Under the pieces are notes generated by a model. The model ran no database searches. It had not been told where the DNA came from and saw nothing but the letters and a program-made list of their open reading frames with translations. Of a stretch of DNA of 64,000 nucleotides, positions 57,881-64,000 are shown piece by piece. Origin of the DNA: Phocoena phocoena (lineage: Eukaryota > Chordata > Mammalia > Artiodactyla > Phocoenidae); assembly GCF_963924675.1 (NCBI RefSeq), contig NC_089230.1, positions 1,899,001 to 1,963,000 of the forward strand, in the 5' to 3' direction. Made by a program: the position numbers and the translations under genes. Within the stretch, counting starts at the first letter, position 1. Every line of letters begins with the position of its first letter.

Positions 57881-59385
57881 TGGTGGGTGGAGACCGTCTG
57901 CGTCTGCACTGTTCCCGCTCTGTCTGCATCCTTACCTGGCTCAGATGGGGACAGGAGAGGACTTCCTCAAGGTGAAGAGTCCTGAGCTGGGGCTCTGTGT
58001 GTGCGTGTGAGAGTTGGGGTGGGGAAGCTGCGAGGCCTCCCACCTGCAGTCCCTCTGTGTCCCCTCCCCCCGCAGGCCATGGGGGCTCCAGAGGGTGGGC
58101 AGCAGCTTGGACCCCAGCGGCCCCAGTCACCCAGGTGAAGGGTGATTTTTCCTGGGAGGACTTTGTGCGTCCCTTTCAGGCTGGGAGAGTTAGTCCCAGA
58201 GGGCGTCGCAGGGGGAGTGAGACAGAGGCTGCAGCTCTGCCCGGGAATCCTCGGGGCTCCTGCCTGGCGTTTGCTCACTTGGGGGGCACGTCAGTAAGTG
58301 TTTGCTGGGAGAGGTGTTTCTGGGCCGTCGTTGCTCTGCCCTCTTGGGTGTCGCCTGGATTTGGGCCAATGGGCCTTGGTTCCCAGGTGCAGGTGGTGGG
58401 CACGGAACCAGCCAGGCCAGTGGCTGCCCAGGGAGCAAACTGGGCCCCCGGCTCATCACGGCTCCACCGACCCCGTACGACCACTACACATGGTGTTGGG
58501 CCGAGCACAGCAACCATGAGACGTGCGGTTCACCCTGGACCCGCTCCACCTCAGGTCAGCACCCTACTGCCCCGTGACTCTGTGTCACTTCATTAAAAAT
58601 ATCCGTGTTTCCAACTCTCCACAACGACTCCTGCCCTCAGCGGCGGCCTCTGTCTCCTCCTTCCCTCTGCCAGGGGCCAGGTCTGAGGAGGCCTGAGGCC
58701 TGAACCTCGGGCTGTGCTACAGCTGGGGGGTGACCACGCAGGCCTGGGGTTCCGGTTCCGCAGACGGACAGATGAGCCTCCGAGGGCCTCGTCCAGAGTC
58801 ACTGGTAGCCACTCACTTCCTGGGGGCCTGAATGACAGAAGGACTCCAGCCTAAGAGGAAAGGGGCCCAGGGTGTGACGGGAGAGGCGTCCTTGCACCCT
58901 CTGGGCCCTTGGCCGGCGCTTTTTCCCCGACAGCCTGACCAGGGGTACTGAACACCAGCAAGGCCTCTGCACCGCCCTAAGCTGGGGGCATGGCAGACAC
59001 ATAGCAGACGGTCGCTGTGCTCTCGGGAGGGGCTTCCCAGACTCACATGCTTCACTTGTATTGGAGAGACTACGACCAAGCGCTAGAGCTCGGGACGTGG
59101 AACTGCTGACTTCCTAAAACCGACGTTGGATGTTTAGGTGGACATCGAATAAAGAACTGATGAGAACGCGCTGTTTGCCTTGCTCAGCACGAGCGGGAAA
59201 GGTCTCTGCAGCCTGGATGATACGCAGAGGTAAGAAGGAGTGAGGAAGGTCTCTGTGCCCTGCGGGGAAAGGCCTCCGGGCGCGGATGCTAGGCGAAAAG
59301 CGGACAACAATGTCGGACAGTGTGGAGCGCAATCCAGTAAACACGGTTACGGATTAAGTCCCAGCTCACGGCCTGGGCCATGCTT
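57881..59385. other. Intergenic, no gene supported
   Basis: GC-rich sequence with overlapping frames (up to 199 codons at 57997-58596 plus) lacking recognisable domains. Confidence 0.5.
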
Positions 59386-59389
59386 CCCT

Positions 59390-59680
59390 CGCTCTTCTCT
59401 GCCTGTGGCGGTCCTCGAGGCCCGAATTAAATGCTGGCTCACCCCCCAAGCCTCCCGTCAGGGTTCATGACTCCCTCCCAGCAGCCCGGTAATGCACTGC
59501 CTATACGTTTATTTAAGCATTTATCTCACCCCGCCCCGCGTAAGAGTTTGGTGATTAACCTGCCTGTCTCCTCCAAATGATAGAGTTCTTGAGGGAAAGA
59601 ATCGTGTGTTACTCATCACAGCGCTTTGCACGGAGTGGCTGACAGAACACATATTTGCTGGTGAATGAATGATTTAGGGG
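59390..59680 (+). mobile_element. L2 LINE 3' fragment
   Basis: GGCCCGAATTAAATGCTGGCTC ... GAGTTCTTGAGGGAAAGAATCG ... AGCGCTTTGCACGGAGTGGC ... TTGCTGGTGAATGAATGA is the L2 3' end in sense. Confidence 0.75.
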
Positions 59681-60059
59681 AGCTCCAGGAGGGCTCACAC
59701 CTACCTTGTGTGGTTCTAAAGCTGTGTCAGTGACTCGGATTCTCTCTTGGATGAACTGGGATGCTGGGATCTCTCAGTGCCCGTCTCTGGCTTGACTGTG
59801 GAATGCCATGGACACGCAGCTCTCCCCAGGCCACGCTCCGTCTGACCTGAGGCGGTGGGCTGGCAGGCTCCCTTTGACCCACTGAGCCCTGTCCCGGGGA
59901 ATGGCCGTCCTGTGTCCAATATGAGGGCAAAGGACTTTCCTCTCTACACAGACGTGTCTACACATGCCAAGCAATTTGAGAATTTCATCAATTAAAAAAT
60001 GTAACTTCAGCTAATGGAAATAGCAATAATAATAGTTAATGACACATTTGAGTCGATCA
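59681..60059. other. Intergenic, nothing recognised
   Basis: No recognisable content. Confidence 0.5.
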
Positions 60060-60074
60060 ATACTTGATTAACTT

Positions 60075-60284
60075 TTTTTTAACTTTTTTTTTGCGGTTCG
60101 CGGGCCTCTCACTGTTGAGGCCTCTCCCCTTGCGGAGCACAGGCTCCGGACGCGCAAGCTCAGCGGCCATGGCTCACGGGCCCAGCCGCTCCACGGCATG
60201 TGGGATCTTCCCGGACCGGGGCACGAACCCGAGTCCCCTGCATCGGCAGGCGGACTCTCAACCACTGCGCCACCAGGGAAGCCC
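60075..60284 (-). mobile_element. CHR-2-like SINE
   Basis: T-rich tail with AAC interruption, GCGGTTCGCGGGCCTCTCACTG, CHR-2 body, and CCACCAGGGAAGCCC. Perfect 15-bp duplication ATACTTGATTAACTT at 60060-60074 and 60286-60300. Confidence 0.95.
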
Positions 60285-60300
60285 GATACTTGATTAACTT

Positions 60301-61005
60301 GATCCATCTCTTGTGCTCAGAAACACTGAGGCCTTCTTATGTGAGAGCTGGAGATGGCTGAGTGGCCAGGTCACCCCGGGCAGTGTGGCCCTGGGCCTAC
60401 TGAGGAGTGAAAGGCTTGGGAGGGTTAACCCGAGGGGCTGTTCGTGCTAAGTGCTATTTCTAGAAGACGAGTGACCTTCCAGCACGACTGCTTATCTTCC
60501 TGACAGCACTTCCCATCCTGAGACCCTACGCAGCAGGGGACAGGCCGACAGCCTTCCTGGTCTGCATTTCGCCTGCCCGTCTCCTTGGCCCCTTAGAGAA
60601 CGCGGTGTGTGACCCCAGAACACCAAGGCCACGTCTTGGTGAAGATGAAGCCCGCTTTGGAGGCACTTTTACTCTCAGTGATTCGTGGAATCCTGACCTT
60701 CCAAGGCGGGTGTGGCTTTTCCAGCTCATAGTATAGAGCCCCTGATCCTTGGGGCCCGCGGTTGCCCCCGGCTCTGCAGAGCTGGGTCCTGGGGGCTGGC
60801 TCTATTGGATCAACATCTTCCATGTAAATCTCACCTGTCACCGAAGCCCCATTTCTTCTGTCTGCTTCGTGCCTGGAAATTGCCCCCGTTACTGAATGAA
60901 CGCGCAGCCTGGTTCCCACACTAGGGTCTGCGATCCACGCTGAGGAATTCCTGCACCTTTGTGTAAGTCTCCCCTCCCAGGCACCAATGAAGGAGTAACA
61001 ACAAC
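60301..61005. other. Intergenic, nothing recognised
   Basis: Frames up to 156 codons on the minus strand (60593-61063) without recognisable domains. Confidence 0.5.
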
Positions 61006-61009
61006 TTAG

Positions 61010-61245
61010 CAACTCACGTTTGATGAGGGCTTCCTGCACGTCGCACGCCGGGAGCTGCGGCACGGCCTGTGTAAACCCTTGCGTTCTCCCTGCCGCACCT
61101 GAGGAGGCCCACGACTATCCGCCTTTTGCAGGTAAGGTTATTGAAGCATAGAAATGCTGTCACTTGGCCCAAGGCCACCAGCTCCTAAGTGGCACACGAC
61201 ACCCGTTCCATGCCCACCTTCCTAGGCTGACCCCAATGCCGTGTT
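61010..61245 (-). mobile_element. MIR SINE
   Basis: GATGAGGGCTTCCTGCACGTC ... CCGCCTTTTGCAGGTAAGGTTATTGAAGC ... CACTTGGCCCAAGGCCACCAGCTCC: MIR in antisense. Confidence 0.75.
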
Positions 61246-62734
61246 TTATTGCCTGAAGCATTTTGCTGACGCTCTTCAAAGAGAGACCTCTTCCGAGCCC
61301 ATGCCTGTTGTTGTAAACTCATAAAAAAAATTCATAATAAATAAAAACCTGTAAGTCGGTTTTAAAAGCTCAACGTTTCTGACCATGAATCTGGAAGTTT
61401 GCAGAGGTCGCGCCCCATGCTGCGCTGGCTCAAGGCTGCAGGTACATGGGAGCTTGTCTGGGACGAGGTTTGCTGAGCCCACTCTGCCCTGGTCCTCCGC
61501 AGGAAACACAGAACAGGGAGCGCCTCCACCTTCCCCGACGGGGGCAGGGGCCCTGAGCCTGCATTCAGCAAGGGCCCCGCAGCCTCGGCGCTGGCCTCGT
61601 GGAGCCGGTAAAAATGCAGAGTGCCAGGTGCCCCGACCCACGGGCTCAGAGTCTGCCCCCGGACCCACGAGGTCCTGGGCAGATGACCCTCGAGAGACGG
61701 TGCTCTAAAGCGCGGTCTGAATTTCTGAGGTCTTTCTGAGCCTTACATTTCACGGTTCCGCTTCTCTCTGGAATCTGGGGGTGGTGAAGCCAGACTGGGC
61801 GTCTCGTCCGCGGCGTAACTGCTGGCAGGTGGCTCCCCCCGCCCCCGACGGCTGTCCATGCCCAGCCCTGGGCGTGAGCCACGGCTGCTCCGTTTTCTCC
61901 TTTTGTGGATTAAGGCTTGAGATGGCTTTGGGTCTTGTTTGTACTTTTTCTTAATCACTACTTAAAAGGGCTCTCAACTGTTTATTCAGCAATAAACCTC
62001 GTGGGGCAGCAGAGCTGAAGCCAGGGGCTTGCCCCGAAGTGCCTGGATGGGTCAAGGTTAAGGATGGGAGAGAAGGCCAAGTGTGGCCTCTGGGTCATGG
62101 GGGGTGAGAGGATGGGGGAAGGGCTGCACTTCCGATGGTGACTCCTGGGGCCTGGGCCTCTGCACGGACCAAGCGCCTCGAGGCTGGATGCACGGCCTGC
62201 TTTAGGGCTGTGGGCTGGCATGAGGCTTAGCAGGGCCGGCAGTGAGGCAGCCGCCGGTCTGGGGGCGAAGGCGAGCTCCATCCAGCTGGTCAGTGCAGCC
62301 AGACAGAGAGGGTTGGTGAAAATGCAGCACTTCCTCTCCGTCCAGGTAGCTTTGGCTCGAGGCAGGGGTGGGCAAGATGCACGGGGCAAGCTGTGACCCC
62401 CGCCGCCTCTGCTTCCTGACCCCGTGGTGCAGGTGACGGGCCGGGGAGCAGGGCGGGCGGGGACAGCTTCCTGGTTTTGCCCCCTTTGGGACAGGACACC
62501 GTCTGGGACACCGTCTGTTTGGTGGCCATGCATCTTCCCTCTCGACGTGGCCGGTAGACCCTCGCGCCCCAAAGTGCTCCCAGTATAGCGAGTGGACATG
62601 GGATCCAGGAGAAGGCCCACTTGGTGAGCGACAACGTCGAGATGAAGGGAACGTGGCCTTGTGTCCGACGCTAGGCGTCTCAGCCCAGTGACATCGCGTG
62701 ACAAGAACGCCCAGGCCTCCCAGAGCCAATCTAC
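61246..62734. other. GC-rich intergenic, no gene supported
   Basis: Overlapping frames on both strands (for example 61982-62704 minus, 240 codons) have no recognisable domain; stop-poor because GC-rich. Confidence 0.5.
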
Positions 62735-62735
62735 A

Positions 62736-62757
62736 TGACAGACAGACAGACAGATGA
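62736..62757. repeat. (GACA)n short tandem repeat
   Basis: About five GACA units. Confidence 0.9.
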
Positions 62758-64000
62758 CACGGGATCGGTCCCGAGGCAGCAGAGAGGCTCAGGGTCCCGA
62801 TGCCCTTGTTCCTTCCCCGCCCCACTGTCCTGGACCCACCTGGCCCTGTTGGTATCTCTGTTCAGAGAAGCTGAAATAACAGGCCTGTCGCGCCGGGTTT
62901 CTGAGAACAGCAGAGATAATCCCCACATGTCCTGTTGGGTCCATAACCTCAACCTCCTTTGGGGTCCGATCCTGCACCAGCAGCCCCTGCTCAGAGGATG
63001 GGTCGGCGGGTCGGCAGGACGGCCCACGTGTGAGCATCTCGGAAAACCACTTAAAACCCCAGGGAATTCAACTCCAGAGTGAGGGCACTTACTCCTGTTA
63101 TGAGTCTGGTTGCACAGAGAGGCTGTCCCCTCTTCCTGCTTTAGCTGTGCTGAGAGGGACCTCAGCATCTGGAGATGCCCAAGACGAGGATGAGAAGGAA
63201 GGTGGGCGGGAGGGGACGGTCGGTCATCAGCCCGCGGGGGCCCGATGCAGCCCAGGGAGAAAGCCCCCCCTCAAGGCCTCAGCGCCAACTTATCTGCTTG
63301 GAGCAGATAAGACGCGCCGACGGGTCTCGGTGAGAAGCGGGAGGTCTGTCACAGGGGGGGAGGTGTGGATGCGTCACCCCCAGGGCTCGCCCTGCTCTTC
63401 CTCTCTCTGAAAGAGGAGGTGGAAAGTGGTCTCTGTTTTAAGGTTTTCCAGGCTTTTCCTTAAATAGTCACAGAGCCTGCAAAGCTCTGCTCTAGACAGG
63501 ACGCAGTCTACACTGGCCGCGGAGGGTCCAGAGCCGTCTTGGTGTCACACGTGTGAGTCCGGCATGGGCTTCCTGGAAGGGACTGTCAGGTGTTTGAATC
63601 TGTGCTGGTTTTTTAATCTTTTACTTCGGAAATAATTGACCCCTTTGCACCTTGCTTTCCGATGACTGCGTTCATTGGGTTCATCCACGACTGCCTGAAT
63701 TTCACCTGAAAAGTTCTGTAATAACCTCCTGGCGCACAGAAATCCACTTTTTCTGTGTACAGAGGGCACCCTGGCTGAAGTCAGGGGAGGCTGGAGAGCA
63801 CCTGGGGGAGGGGAGGGGACACCTCTGCCCCCCACCCCGTGTAGAGCCCCCGGCAGCCTGGGTGCAGTGGGGGCCTGGTGCCCTCGCCCCAGCGCTGCTT
63901 CCACTCATGGGCATCAGTGCCATCCCTGCCCCTTCTCAGCAGCCTGGAGCCAAAGAGGCCTTGGAGCCCGGTGAGGGCACGTCCCTTGTTTCCAGGTGAA
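62758..64000. other. Intergenic, nothing recognised
   Basis: GC-rich unique-looking sequence to the right edge. Overlapping short frames only. Confidence 0.5.

Noticed and set aside
61982..62825. Frames of 207 and 240 codons on the minus strand
   Set aside because: Overlapping open frames in GC-rich DNA with no family resemblance.
1..64000. CRISPR arrays, operons, bacterial promoters or prophage-like systems
   Set aside because: The SINE, LINE and LTR content, the CpG-island promoter and the AFDN exon show this is vertebrate nuclear DNA; no spaced identical repeats of CRISPR type were seen.
3985..64000. Exons of the neighbouring genes expected upstream of AFDN (for example TCP10, TTLL2, UNC93A in human order)
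   Set aside because: I looked for familiar peptides in the open frames and found none; in human these genes lie much farther from AFDN than this window reaches.

Overview
The window is mammalian nuclear DNA, most likely from a cetacean and probably a toothed whale. It carries many copies of tRNA-Glu-derived SINEs of the cetartiodactyl/cetacean CHR family. These include a compact GC-rich CHR-2-like form whose body contains GGAGCGGCTGGGCCCGTGAG, and a longer CHR-1-like form with repeated 'CTCTAGAGCCC/CACAACTAC' blocks. Several copies still have clear 7-17 bp target-site duplications. The rest of the repeat content (MIR, L2, old L1, MLT1 and MLT2 LTRs, hAT-Charlie fossils) is ordinary eutherian background.

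I can support only one protein-coding gene: the 5' end of AFDN (afadin, MLLT4), on the minus strand. Coding exon 1 is 2832-2936 and ends in a good splice donor; intron 1 runs off the left edge. A TATA-less CpG island (about 2365-4020) covers exon 1, the 5' leader and the promoter. Two local GC-rich tandem repeats flank it: a C-rich array in the start of intron 1 (about 2105-2350) and a degenerate array of roughly 40-bp units upstream of the leader (about 3371-3700).

From about 4.0 kb to 64 kb I see the 5' intergenic flank of AFDN and no convincing gene. 4-13 kb is moderately AT-rich, with three CHR-2 SINEs, one CHR-1 SINE and a pair of unidentified diverged direct repeats. 13-20.7 kb is AT-rich L1 and hAT fossil material. 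20.7-33.8 kb alternates GC-rich unique sequence with L1 pieces and an MLT1 LTR. 33.8-41.2 kb holds an old L1 split by a CHR-1 SINE, an L2 fragment, a MIR, a hAT-Charlie transposase relic and an MLT2 solo LTR split by a SINE. 41-52 kb is mostly unique sequence apart from SINEs and L2/MIR fragments. 52-64 kb has a young 5'-truncated L1 with a perfect 17-bp duplication, CHR-2 SINEs, a GGAT minisatellite, a (TG)n tract and MIR/L2 fragments. The many open frames in the GC-rich parts are chance frames or SINE read-through.

I found no new multi-gene system. The items most worth checking are the direct-repeat pair at 6.07/7.51 kb, the two promoter-flanking tandem arrays, the Charlie transposase relic, a 15-mer shared by two SINE insertion sites, and one exon-like open segment with perfect splice-donor consensus at 46.3-46.5 kb.
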